A stretch of 64,000 nt of DNA from Cyclobacterium jeungdonense (lineage in GTDB: Bacteria > Bacteroidota > Bacteroidia > Cytophagales > Cyclobacteriaceae), in the NCBI RefSeq assembly GCF_010994275.1, contig NZ_WMCD01000001.1, positions 1 to 64,000 of the forward strand, given 5' to 3'. Made by a program: the position numbers and the translations under genes. The notes under the pieces are model-generated. The model was not told the DNA's origin. It saw only the letters and a list, made by a program, of their open reading frames with translations, and did not search any database. Every line of letters begins with the position of its first letter. The first letter of the stretch is position 1. Below are positions 1 through 8,464 of the stretch, piece after piece.

Positions 1-58
1 TTATGTTTACGAACTTTTCATTGAATTTGAGGAACAGTAACCTTTCTGTTATGAAAAT

Positions 59-101
59 GAATGCTTTATTTTTGATAATTCAGGGAATGCTTTATTTTTG
101 A
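59..101 (+). promoter_or_regulatory. tandem-duplicated promoter element upstream of ugd
   Basis: A 17-bp sequence (GAATGCTTTATTTTTGA) occurs twice, at 59-75 and 85-101. Each copy contains TATTTTTG (67-74 and 93-100), which fits the Bacteroidota -7 consensus TAnnTTTG. The TTTG inside the first copy (71-74) lies 18 bp before the second TATTTTTG, so it could act as the -33 element for it. The ugd start is about 110 bp further on. That this drives ugd is inference. Confidence 0.5.
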
Positions 102-211
102 ATCCTGGAAGGAAAATTTTCTTTCGTGAGGCGCAGAACTAATTTTTATTCAGATATAAAGAATCAATTTTATTGTAGCAGCATGCTCATGTAGTTTTTA
201 AACCATAAATA

Positions 212-1609
212 ATGAAAATACAAAATATTTGTTGTATTGGTGCCGGATACGTAGGAGGTCCAACCATGGCCGTAATCGCAAAAAAATGTCCGGATATTAA
301 GGTGACTGTAGTCGATATCAACCAGGCACGAATTGCTGCCTGGAACGATGAAAATGTGGATAATATCCCCGTGTACGAACCAGGCTTACCTGCCGTGGTG
401 GCCGAGGCAAGAGGAAGAAACCTATTTTTTTCTAATGACGTAGACAAAGCCATTGATGAGGCTGAAATGATTTTTATTTCAGTAAATACCCCTACCAAGA
501 CCTATGGAGAGGGAAAAGGGCAGGCTGCTGACCTGAAATGGATTGAATTATGCGCTCGACAGATTGCCCGGGTAGCAAAAGGGGATAAAATTGTAGTGGA
601 AAAATCTACTTTGCCCGTAAGGACGGCCAGCACGCTCAAAGATATACTTACCCATACGGGAAATGGCCTGAGTTTCCAGATTCTATCAAATCCTGAGTTT
701 CTTGCAGAGGGAACAGCTGTCGACGATCTGATGAATCCGGACCGCGTTTTGATCGGTGGAGATCAAACGGAAGAAGGACTAAAAGCCATACAGGCGTTGG
801 TGGATGTTTATGCTCATTGGGTACCGGAGGAAAAAATACTGACCACAAACGTCTGGTCCTCCGAGTTGTCCAAATTGACTGCCAACGCTTTTTTAGCCCA
901 ACGGGTTTCTTCCATCAATTCTCTCTCGGAACTGTGCGAACACACCGAAGCGGACATCAATGAGGTGGCTAGAGCAATAGGGACTGATTCACGGATTGGT
1001 CCAAAATTTTTAAAGTCTTCGGTTGGCTTTGGTGGGTCTTGTTTTCAAAAAGATATCTTAAACCTGGTATATATTTCGAGAACCTATGGTTTGCAGGAAG
1101 TGGCGGATTACTGGGAACAAGTTATCATTATGAATGATCATCAGAAAAGAAGATTTGCTAAAAAAATTATCAAAAGCCTGTACAACACGGTGAATGGAAA
1201 AAAGATCGCTTTTTTGGGTTGGGCTTTTAAAAAGGACACCAACGATACCAGGGAATCAGCTGCCATTTACGTCGCAGATCATCTTTTGAACGAACAATCA
1301 GCTATTGAAATTTTTGATCCAAAAGTAAAAAAGGAACAAATTTATACCGATTTGGACTATTTAGGTACCAGATCTCCGGAAGAAAACCGGGAGAACTTAT
1401 TGGTAGGTACCGATCCTTATAAAATTTGCGAAGGAGCCCACGCCGTAGCTGTATTGACCGAGTGGGACGAATTCAAATCCTATGATTGGCAACGAATTTA
1501 TGATAGTATGCTAAAGCCAGCGCATGTGTTTGATGGAAGGAATTTATTGGATAAAGAGGCTTTAAAAGCGATTGGTTTTCAGGTTCATGCAATCGGTACG
1601 GCTGATTGA
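212..1609 (+). CDS. ugd: UDP-glucose 6-dehydrogenase
   Basis: A 465-residue UDP-glucose dehydrogenase that oxidises UDP-glucose to UDP-glucuronate with two NAD+ in the cytoplasm. The N-terminal Rossmann motif is [11 protein letters not shown] (residues 8-18), and the catalytic cysteine motif [10 protein letters not shown] lies near residue 275. The family-typical signatures SVNTPT and [10 protein letters not shown] are also present. The length and [14 protein letters not shown] sequence resemble the longer, animal-type UGDH subgroup rather than the roughly 390-residue E. coli form. The gene stands alone before a strong bidirectional terminator and is convergent with a BlaI regulator. Its product is the substrate of the UDP-glucuronate decarboxylase encoded at 41319-42266, so it probably supplies precursors to the exopolysaccharide locus 41 kb downstream. 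The identification is firm; the pathway link is inference. Confidence 0.96.
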   Translation: MKIQNICCIGAGYVGGPTMAVIAKKCPDIKVTVVDINQARIAAWNDENVDNIPVYEPGLPAVVAEARGRNLFFSNDVDKAIDEAEMIFISVNTPTKTYGEGKGQAADLKWIELCARQIARVAKGDKIVVEKSTLPVRTASTLKDILTHTGNGLSFQILSNPEFLAEGTAVDDLMNPDRVLIGGDQTEEGLKAIQALVDVYAHWVPEEKILTTNVWSSELSKLTANAFLAQRVSSINSLSELCEHTEADINEVARAIGTDSRIGPKFLKSSVGFGGSCFQKDILNLVYISRTYGLQEVADYWEQVIIMNDHQKRRFAKKIIKSLYNTVNGKKIAFLGWAFKKDTNDTRESAAIYVADHLLNEQSAIEIFDPKVKKEQIYTDLDYLGTRSPEENRENLLVGTDPYKICEGAHAVAVLTEWDEFKSYDWQRIYDSMLKPAHVFDGRNLLDKEALKAIGFQVHAIGTAD

Positions 1610-1640
1610 AAAATAGAATTCCTTTTTTCAATCTATCCGT

Positions 1641-1680
1641 AAAATAGAAAAAGGGTGACAATGCACCCTTTTTCTATTTT
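1641..1680. terminator. bidirectional intrinsic terminator
   Basis: A perfect 17-bp stem (1641-1657 pairing with 1664-1680) surrounds a 6-nt loop. A-rich and T-rich outer arms make it usable in both directions, between the convergent ugd and BlaI genes. Confidence 0.9.
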
Positions 1681-1694
1681 AATAAGAAAGCTTA

Positions 1695-2060
1695 TTACTT
1701 CTTCACATCGTCTTTTACCTCATTCATAATCTTTTCCAAAGCTTTAACATCAAGCTGTTCATCCTTTGCGAAAAACGAAGCTAGCTTGGCAAATGAGCCA
1801 CTGAAATAACCTGAAAGTAGATTTTTTATGGTGAAACTCCGGTATTCATCTTTCGAAACGATGGGATAATACTCATGTGATTTTCCGTAAGCACGGTGTT
1901 TGACGAACCCCTTCCTTTCCAGTATCCGGATAATGGTAGATACCGTGTTGTAGGCAGGTTTTGGTGCTTTCATTTTTTCCAGGACATCTTTGACAAATCC
2001 TTTCTCAATGTCCCATAGAATCTGCATGATCTGCTCTTCTGCTCGTGTTAATTCTCTCAT
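1695..2060 (-). CDS. BlaI/MecI/CopY-family transcriptional repressor (orphan)
   Basis: A 121-residue winged-helix repressor of the BlaI/MecI family. The first 80 residues carry the family pattern LTRAEEQIMQILWDIEKGFV, then AYNTVSTIIRILERKGFVKH, which holds the recognition helix and wing. The C-terminal part is the dimerisation and protease-sensitive region. BlaI repressors are normally inactivated by a partner membrane metalloprotease (BlaR1/MecR1, M56), usually encoded directly downstream. Here the next gene downstream is the convergent ugd, and no M56 gene is in the window, so this copy looks like an orphan. The nearest same-strand gene upstream is the desaturase at 2250-3002, with about 190 bp of AT-rich DNA between them. 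Its target is unknown. Confidence 0.88.
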   Translation of the reverse strand: MRELTRAEEQIMQILWDIEKGFVKDVLEKMKAPKPAYNTVSTIIRILERKGFVKHRAYGKSHEYYPIVSKDEYRSFTIKNLLSGYFSGSFAKLASFFAKDEQLDVKALEKIMNEVKDDVKK

Positions 2061-2249
2061 ATTTTTAATAAAGTAGGTGATTTTCCATGAACTTAACCAT
2101 TTAGTTTTTTAATTGCAAAACTTTTTTAAAAAAAATATTCTATAAAAGAAATTATTCAAAAAATACTGTTAAAAATGAAATATAAGACCAAAGTAAACGC
2201 CTCTTTATCCAAATGGAGACAGTAAGATCTGTAAAATACTAGTTTACCA

Positions 2250-3002
2250 TCAACCAGTCTGTTTTAGTTTGATAATGCCTGTAGCATGCAATAATTTCAC
2301 GATGGGGTAGGTAGGGTCGAATTCAAACCATTTCACTGCAAAATTTACCCTCATTGGTAAACGGTGGTGGTTATTTTGGAACAATTCTCCGAGCATCAAA
2401 AAATCCAAAAACAGGGAGTTCTTAGAATGGTCGTTATTATCGAAATTGGCATAGCCATATTTGTGACCGCTCCAGTTGACGATGGCTCCGTGCACAGGGC
2501 CCATCATGAAATGAATGGGAAGTAAAAAGTACATCCACCAGTGAGTCCCCGCCAATTCAAATACGCTGATACTCAAAACATAAATAAGCACATACACCAG
2601 AACCCAACCGATACGTATGATCATGGTATCAGCAAATCGGTCAAAGCGATTCCAATCAGGAACATCTTTTGAAAACCGTTCCTCGGGCTGTACCTTAAAT
2701 GTGAAATGTTCGTTGTAAATTTTTTTAGTTTTCCACATCATGGTAAACAAATTTTCAGTATGATGTGGGCTATGTGGATCCTTGGGGGTATCGCTATAAG
2801 CATGGTGCATGCGGTGTAAAATAGCATAAGCACGAGGGGATAGGTACGAACTCCCTTGTGCCAGCCAGGTGAAAAGATAAAAAAACTTTTCCCAGAATTT
2901 ACTCATCACAAACATCTGATGCGCGGCATAGCGGTGCAAGAAAAAACTCTGGCAAAACAGAGAGAAATACCAATGAAGAAAGAATAATATTATTAAAATC
3001 AC
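2250..3002 (-). CDS. membrane fatty-acid (acyl-CoA) desaturase
   Basis: A 250-residue integral membrane desaturase of the Delta-9 acyl-CoA/acyl-lipid type that introduces a cis double bond using a di-iron centre and O2. The three histidine boxes are visible: HRYAAH near residue 23, HRMHHAYSD near residue 63 and QNNHH near residue 212. Hydrophobic stretches lie at the N terminus and at about 130-170. The only start reachable in frame is GTG at 3002, because no ATG precedes the first histidine box, so the N terminus is slightly uncertain. The protein is somewhat shorter than typical 300-residue desaturases. It probably adjusts membrane fluidity; the neighbouring orphan BlaI regulator may or may not control it. 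Confidence 0.88.
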   Translation of the reverse strand: MILIILFFLHWYFSLFCQSFFLHRYAAHQMFVMSKFWEKFFYLFTWLAQGSSYLSPRAYAILHRMHHAYSDTPKDPHSPHHTENLFTMMWKTKKIYNEHFTFKVQPEERFSKDVPDWNRFDRFADTMIIRIGWVLVYVLIYVLSISVFELAGTHWWMYFLLPIHFMMGPVHGAIVNWSGHKYGYANFDNNDHSKNSLFLDFLMLGELFQNNHHRLPMRVNFAVKWFEFDPTYPIVKLLHATGIIKLKQTG

Positions 3003-3185
3003 TATCGTTGAATTTAATTTAGTACTGCAAAACTAATTCCAAATATTTTTAATATTCCACCACTCGAAACATTTTTTATAAAAGGTGATAAAATTCATTA
3101 AATCGGAAGCAAAAAGGTCCTTTTTCTAGTAGTTATTTACCTATGTTTTTATTTTTAACAGAATTGAGCTACATTTAGGTTGATA

Positions 3186-3797
3186 ATGAATGAACCCAAA
3201 ATAACACATTCTTTTCCATTAGTTCCAGATATCCCCGCTCCGCTACCTGGTTTGAGAGAGAATGAATCGGAACTTTGGGATCAGTTTAGACAGGGAAGTG
3301 AGACGGCTTTTATTACAATTTACGATCGCTACTTTGATAAGCTGGTTCAATACGGCAATCAACTTTCCGGAAAACCGGCATTAACGGAAGATTGTATTCA
3401 GGATATTTTTATTCGAATCAGGCAAAAAAGGAACGGTCTTGGAGAGACCAATTCCATTTGTTTTTATCTTATGAAATGCTTGAAAAGAAAGTTAATCCGG
3501 GAAATGAGCAAAACCAGGAATACGACTCAATTTAACTACTCCGAACAATTTTTAATTACTTATTCACACGAACAGACACTGATTGACAGGCAAATTCATG
3601 AGGAACAAGCGTGGTTGCTCAATAATGCCTTGAAACAACTTTCCGGCAGAAAAAAGGAAGCCTTGTACTATTTTTATTTTGAAGGTCTAAGTTATCCGCA
3701 GATCAGTGAATTGATGGGACTTTCTCATGTAAAATCGGCCAGAAATCTAGTCTATCAGGCCATTACTTCACTTAAAAAGGCCATCGATTACAAATAG
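3186..3797 (+). CDS. ECF RNA polymerase sigma-70 factor, FecI-like
   Basis: A sigma factor of the Bacteroidota FecI-like ECF group. Region 2 spans about residues 25-100 (LWDQFRQGSETAFITIYDRYF, then LTEDCIQDIFIRI). Region 4 spans about 135-195 (LSGRKKEALYYFYFEGLSYP, then QISELMGL and the DNA-binding helix). I start at ATG 3186; an in-frame TTG lies two codons earlier at 3180. It is followed by a FecR-type anti-sigma factor and a SusC protein carrying an STN signalling domain. The expected role is therefore to switch on the SusC/SusD operon when the outer-membrane receptor senses its substrate. The substrate is not visible from sequence. Confidence 0.9.
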   Translation: MNEPKITHSFPLVPDIPAPLPGLRENESELWDQFRQGSETAFITIYDRYFDKLVQYGNQLSGKPALTEDCIQDIFIRIRQKRNGLGETNSICFYLMKCLKRKLIREMSKTRNTTQFNYSEQFLITYSHEQTLIDRQIHEEQAWLLNNALKQLSGRKKEALYYFYFEGLSYPQISELMGLSHVKSARNLVYQAITSLKKAIDYK

Positions 3798-3936
3798 AAA
3801 AAGATCAGGAAGGGGTTGTCAATTCGCTTCAAATATCAATTGAGCGCAAAGACAAAAAAAAGAATGGCTTTTTTTCCGAATAATTCTGATGTCATTTCAC
3901 GAAGTGTTGCCTTATATCTGTGAAAGCGTAAGGCAC

Positions 3937-4995
3937 ATGAACAGGCAAGACGATATTTTCTTTTTTTTAATAACTAATCCGGAGTTTATCCGCTGGGTAA
4001 AACATCCCAATCCGGAGCTAGATACCTATTGGAAAAATTGGATGCTGGCCCATCCTGAAAGTCTTGAGGCAGTAAAAAGGGCGAGGGAGATGGTGTCAGG
4101 TTTGCGGCGGCCATCTTCAATACCTGATGCTGGTGCCAAAAGCAGGGTACTTCAAACAATTTTGGCCAGTGACAGGATACCGAATCAACAATTTTCGAAG
4201 AAATCTATTTCTAGTACCAAAAACCTTTTCTGGTTTGCACTGGACCAGTGGACAAAGGTAGCAGCCATCTTATTCCTGACCCTTTCGTCCACGGTATTGT
4301 TGAACAAAATGACTTATACGCCTCCCGCTCAGGAGGAAAATGTGATCTCAGTGCCTGAATATGTAACCAAAATTACTCGATTTGGGGAAAAATTAACAAT
4401 TAAACTTCCGGATGGGTCTTCAGTCTGGTTGAATTCGGGTACCGAATTGAGATTTCCGGAAAAATTTGACTCTCTGGAACGAAGGGTTACTCTCCATGGA
4501 GAGGGCTTTTTTGATGTGATACCTGATTCCCATCGACCATTTCGTGTGGAAACTGGAAAAATAGTAACCGAGGCCTTAGGAACTTCTTTTTCTATTAACG
4601 ACATCGTGGAGGATAGGCTGGAAATTTCACTGGTCAGCGGCAAAGTAAAAATAAATCACAATAGGACTGGGGAGATCGTTTTGCTGAATCCCGGAGAGCA
4701 ACTGAGTTATAGAGACTCCAATCAAAGCATGGAGGTGGGTACCTTTTCAGCTGAAAAAATACTGGGGTGGAAAGATGGAATATTAGAGTTTTCTAAGGCA
4801 GGTTTTGAAGAGGTGGTCAAAAAACTTGAACGTTGGTATGGGGTTCAGATCACGGTTTCAGGCCATCCAGAAAATTCTTGGCAATTAAGCGGCAGGTACG
4901 CAAATCAAGATCTGGATCTGGTATTAAACCGAATGGCTTTTATAGAAACGTTTGACTATAGCATTAAGGGAAAAAATGTTCAATTAAAATTTTAA
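3937..4995 (+). CDS. FecR-family anti-sigma factor
   Basis: An inner-membrane anti-sigma regulator. The cytoplasmic N-terminal part (about 1-100) contains the Bacteroidota FecR pattern ITNPEFIRWVKHPNPE. A single transmembrane helix (KVAAILFLTLSSTVLLNKM) follows near residue 115. The periplasmic FecR domain (VTRFGEKLTIKLPDGSSVWL-type, about 155-255) and a C-terminal STN-like domain (GILEFSKAGFEEVVKKLERW onward) complete it. I chose ATG 3937 because it gives the usual family N terminus; an in-frame ATG at 3889 would add 16 residues. It lies 139 bp after the sigma gene and should hold that sigma factor inactive until the SusC N-terminal domain touches its periplasmic part. Confidence 0.9.
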   Translation: MNRQDDIFFFLITNPEFIRWVKHPNPELDTYWKNWMLAHPESLEAVKRAREMVSGLRRPSSIPDAGAKSRVLQTILASDRIPNQQFSKKSISSTKNLFWFALDQWTKVAAILFLTLSSTVLLNKMTYTPPAQEENVISVPEYVTKITRFGEKLTIKLPDGSSVWLNSGTELRFPEKFDSLERRVTLHGEGFFDVIPDSHRPFRVETGKIVTEALGTSFSINDIVEDRLEISLVSGKVKINHNRTGEIVLLNPGEQLSYRDSNQSMEVGTFSAEKILGWKDGILEFSKAGFEEVVKKLERWYGVQITVSGHPENSWQLSGRYANQDLDLVLNRMAFIETFDYSIKGKNVQLKF

Positions 4996-5047
4996 CTCTA
5001 TGAAATAAACTCAAAAATAATCAAAAATGGGCTATAGCTCAATAAAT

Positions 5048-5091
5048 GGTTCGGGATGGAAAGTCATTGGGGAATGCACCATCACCGAACC
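5048..5091 (+). promoter_or_regulatory. hairpin in the susC leader
   Basis: GGTTCGGGATGG (5048-5059) pairs with CCATCACCGAACC (5079-5091), giving a 12-bp stem with one bulged base around a 19-nt loop. It ends 36 bp before the susC ATG at 5128, with no T-tract directly after it, so it is not a standard terminator. It may act as an RNA control or processing element between fecR and susC, or as a DNA operator. It overlaps an upstream in-frame ATG (5056), which argues against that ATG as the real start. Confidence 0.55.
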
Positions 5092-5127
5092 AGGCTTAAT
5101 GAATGTATCAATAAACCTTTTAAAAGT

Positions 5128-8100
5128 ATGAAATTTAACTTACAAAAGACAATCTACATGTTGTCAAGATATTTTCTTTACGGGTTCTCCCTGCAGCTGG
5201 TGTTTCTCAACCTGGTTTTAGCAGGAAATGTGAACGCCCAATATGAAACGATAGATAAAGTTTGGGTAAATCTGAATCAGCATGAATTGTCTCTGGGTCA
5301 ATTTTTCAGACAGATTGAAGCCAGGACTTCCTATTCCTTTTCGTATGATGTTAAAGATATAGACCCGAGGATGCGGGTGGAATTATCTACCGGCAATGCC
5401 AGTGTGGAAACCATGCTTCGGGAAGTGGCACTGCAAACTTCACTTGGCTTTAGGCAGGTCAATGATCAGATAGACGTGACAAAAGTAAGCCCAGATCAAA
5501 CGGAAAGGGTATTGGTGATCGATCAGAGTGTGAGTGGTGTCGTTACTGACGATCAGGGAGAGCCCCTGCCCGGCGCAACGGTGTCTGTTAAGGGAACCAC
5601 CACGGGTACCGTCACGGACCTCGATGGCAGTTATTCCCTGACCGTACCGGAGGGTTCGATATTGGTTTTTTCCTATATAGGATACGATTCCCAGGAGGTT
5701 GCCGTGGGAAACCAATCGGTCATCAACATTTCCATGACAATGGATGAATCATCCCTGGAAGAAGTAGTGGTCATCGGGTACGGAACTCAAAAGCGAAGTG
5801 ATCTGACTGGAGCGGTTTCTTCTGTGAAAGCGGAGGAATTAACAGCCTACCCGGCTATTGATGCCGTACAGGCGCTTCAGGGTCGGGCCGCCGGGGTTCA
5901 GATTCAGGCCAATAATGGAGCTCCTGGTGCCAGTTTGAAGGTTAGAATCCGAGGCGGTACTTCTATCAATGCCAGCAGTGATCCTATTTTTGTGGTGGAT
6001 GGATTTATTGGAGCCGCCATGCCTCCTCCGGAAGATATTGCCTCCATCGAGGTATTAAAAGATGCCTCGGCCACGGCCATCTACGGATCCAGAGGAGCCA
6101 ATGGTGTCATCATGGTTACTACCAAAAAAGGAAAAAAGGGTGCTGCCAGAATTGATTTCAACACTTCCTATTCCATGCAAAATGAGATCAATAGGCTGGA
6201 TTTGTTAAATGCAGAGCAGTTTAATGATTATATAACCGATGCCAGACCTAATATCGAACCGGCTGGCGGAGATACCGATTGGCAGGATCAGATATTTCGG
6301 ACAGGAGGTATACAAAATTACCAACTTTCTATCAGTGGGGGTACGGACAATGTGAACTATTATGTTTCCGGAGCCTTTTTTGATCAAAAAGGAGTTATCA
6401 TCAATTCTGACTTTAGTCGGTTTAGCATCACTAGTAACCTGGACATTCAGGCTTCGGAGAAGCTTAAGTTCGGTATGAACCTATTTGCCCGGAGAAGTAG
6501 CAGTGACGGGGTGAGAACCCAGGAAGGATCTGGAGGATTGACACCAGGAGTTGTGTCTTCGGCATTTAAGTTTGAACCAGATCAGCCTATTTATCGGGAG
6601 GATGGAAGCTTTACCGTGGCCCGATTGAATGACCCACACGATAATCCCTACGCAGTCGCCACTCAATTGGTTAACGAAAACGAAAATGATCGGTTTCAAG
6701 GCAATTTCTTTGCAGAGTATAACTTAATGGAGAATTTGAAGTTTAGAACTACCTTCGGGGCCACCGCCAATGCCAGTCGAACCGGCTTGTATTCGCCAAC
6801 TACCGTTACCGAGGGCAGAAATGTGGGAGGTGATGCCCGTATAAATGCTTCCAGGAATACATTGCTCCTGAATGAAAACTACCTGACGTATACCAAAAAT
6901 TTTGCTGGTGACCAAACCTTTTCGGCCATGGCAGGATATTCCTATCAATCTTCAGAAAATGAAGATTGGGGAGCCAGAGGGACTTCGTTTATCACAGATG
7001 CTTTTTCATTCTGGAATCTGGGTTCCGCGGCTGTGTGGCAAGCACCTAGCTCCGGACTTTCAGATTGGAGAATTTCATCCTTCTATGGTCGATTGAATTA
7101 TTCGCTCGGAGATAAGTACCTGCTGACTTTTAATGCTCGATATGATGGGTCTTCGTCCTTTTCCAGAAATAACAAATGGGCCTTTTTCCCGTCCGGAGCC
7201 CTTGCCTGGAATATGAAAAATGAACGCTTTCTTGAAACTTCAGATCTGATTAGTTTCTGGAAGTGGAGAGTAAGCTACGGTCTTACCGGAAATCAAGCCA
7301 TTTCCCCTTACCAAACACTGGCCAGGTTTTCGCCTGTATTTACTGTAATCGACGGGGTTCCTGTCAATGCTGTTCGCCCAACAACGGTAGCTAATGACAA
7401 CCTTACCTGGGAAACCACTACTCAGTTTAACCTGGGTACTGATATTGGTTTCTGGGATGATCGGGTGACTTTATCCGCTGAATATTACCGTATGGTTACT
7501 TCCGATTTGCTGTTTGCGGTTCCATTGCCCCAATATTCGGGTTATACTAACCAGCTCAGAAATATTGGTGAAGTAGAAAACAAGGGGATAGAGTTGACCA
7601 TTGGGTCCAGAAATTTGGTAGGAGCTTTTCAATGGGATATGGACGTCAATTTCTCCAGAAACCGAAATACAGTCTTGTCATTACCTGAGGGTAACGACAT
7701 CCAATATGGATCCGGACCCGGGCACATGGTAGGCTTAGGTACCACCCAATTGCTTAAAGAAGGTTATCCTGTAGGTAGTTTCTTTGGCTGGATTTACGAC
7801 GGAGTGTATCAGGAAGGGGAAGATTTTCTTCCAGGCGGCGGTTTTGAGCAAAATCCCGGTGGGGAAAAGTTTAGAGACCTGAATGGTGATGGTACCCTAA
7901 ACAGTGATGACAGGGAAATAATTGGTAACCCTCACCCTGATTTCTTCTGGGGCTGGAATAACGATTTCCGATACAGGAATTTTGACCTTAACGTATTCTT
8001 TCAGGGTTCTTTTGGAAACGATATCCTGAGTTATACCCTCATGGAGTTGGATTTAATGTCTGGCATCAATAATGCCACTACGGCGGCATTGAACCGATGG

Positions 8101-8439
8101 ACGCCTTCCAATACACAAACGGATATCCCCAGAGCCTTTAACGGAAGGACAAGAAGGGTTTCAACCCGTTGGATTTATGATGGTACCTTTACCCGATTGA
8201 AAAACCTTTCCCTGGGGTATAATTTCCCCCAGGCTATTGTGGACAGGCTGAGTCTTTCCAGGTTGAGAGTGTACGTAAGTGCGCAAAACGTTCTGACGTT
8301 TACCGAATATGAAGGATATGATCCTGAGGTAAATTACCGTTCAGGCGGAGCTACAGATGGAAATCGAAATTTGGGCTTGGATTACGGAAGTTATCCCAAC
8401 GCAAAGAGTTATACGGTGGGATTAAATGTAGGATTTTAA
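5128..8439 (+). CDS. SusC/RagA-family TonB-linked outer-membrane protein with STN signalling domain
   Basis: A large TonB-dependent outer-membrane transporter (1103 residues from ATG 5128) of the SusC/RagA type. It has a signal sequence ending at NVNAQ and an STN (secretin/TonB N-terminal) domain at about 48-120. A carboxypeptidase-like beta domain follows (VSGVVTDDQGEPLPGATVSV, about 135-215). The TonB box and plug region carries the family hallmark LEEVVVIGYGTQKRSDLTGA, with DASATAIYGSRGANGVIMVT in the plug, and a long beta-barrel runs to the C-terminal phenylalanine. The STN domain marks it as a transducer that signals through the adjacent FecR and FecI pair, and SusD lies 25 bp downstream. 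I prefer ATG 5128 over the upstream ATG 5056 because it directly precedes the signal peptide. The substrate is unknown; no glycoside hydrolase or protease is on the same strand nearby. Confidence 0.96.
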   Translation: MKFNLQKTIYMLSRYFLYGFSLQLVFLNLVLAGNVNAQYETIDKVWVNLNQHELSLGQFFRQIEARTSYSFSYDVKDIDPRMRVELSTGNASVETMLREVALQTSLGFRQVNDQIDVTKVSPDQTERVLVIDQSVSGVVTDDQGEPLPGATVSVKGTTTGTVTDLDGSYSLTVPEGSILVFSYIGYDSQEVAVGNQSVINISMTMDESSLEEVVVIGYGTQKRSDLTGAVSSVKAEELTAYPAIDAVQALQGRAAGVQIQANNGAPGASLKVRIRGGTSINASSDPIFVVDGFIGAAMPPPEDIASIEVLKDASATAIYGSRGANGVIMVTTKKGKKGAARIDFNTSYSMQNEINRLDLLNAEQFNDYITDARPNIEPAGGDTDWQDQIFRTGGIQNYQLSISGGTDNVNYYVSGAFFDQKGVIINSDFSRFSITSNLDIQASEKLKFGMNLFARRSSSDGVRTQEGSGGLTPGVVSSAFKFEPDQPIYREDGSFTVARLNDPHDNPYAVATQLVNENENDRFQGNFFAEYNLMENLKFRTTFGATANASRTGLYSPTTVTEGRNVGGDARINASRNTLLLNENYLTYTKNFAGDQTFSAMAGYSYQSSENEDWGARGTSFITDAFSFWNLGSAAVWQAPSSGLSDWRISSFYGRLNYSLGDKYLLTFNARYDGSSSFSRNNKWAFFPSGALAWNMKNERFLETSDLISFWKWRVSYGLTGNQAISPYQTLARFSPVFTVIDGVPVNAVRPTTVANDNLTWETTTQFNLGTDIGFWDDRVTLSAEYYRMVTSDLLFAVPLPQYSGYTNQLRNIGEVENKGIELTIGSRNLVGAFQWDMDVNFSRNRNTVLSLPEGNDIQYGSGPGHMVGLGTTQLLKEGYPVGSFFGWIYDGVYQEGEDFLPGGGFEQNPGGEKFRDLNGDGTLNSDDREIIGNPHPDFFWGWNNDFRYRNFDLNVFFQGSFGNDILSYTLMELDLMSGINNATTAALNRWTPSNTQTDIPRAFNGRTRRVSTRWIYDGTFTRLKNLSLGYNFPQAIVDRLSLSRLRVYVSAQNVLTFTEYEGYDPEVNYRSGGATDGNRNLGLDYGSYPNAKSYTVGLNVGF

Positions 8440-8464
8440 CATAGCCAACTAAATTGAAATAACC

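Noticed and set aside
5056..5127. Upstream in-frame extension of susC
   Set aside because: It lies inside the leader hairpin and precedes the signal peptide with His-rich, non-family sequence; ATG 5128 fits better.
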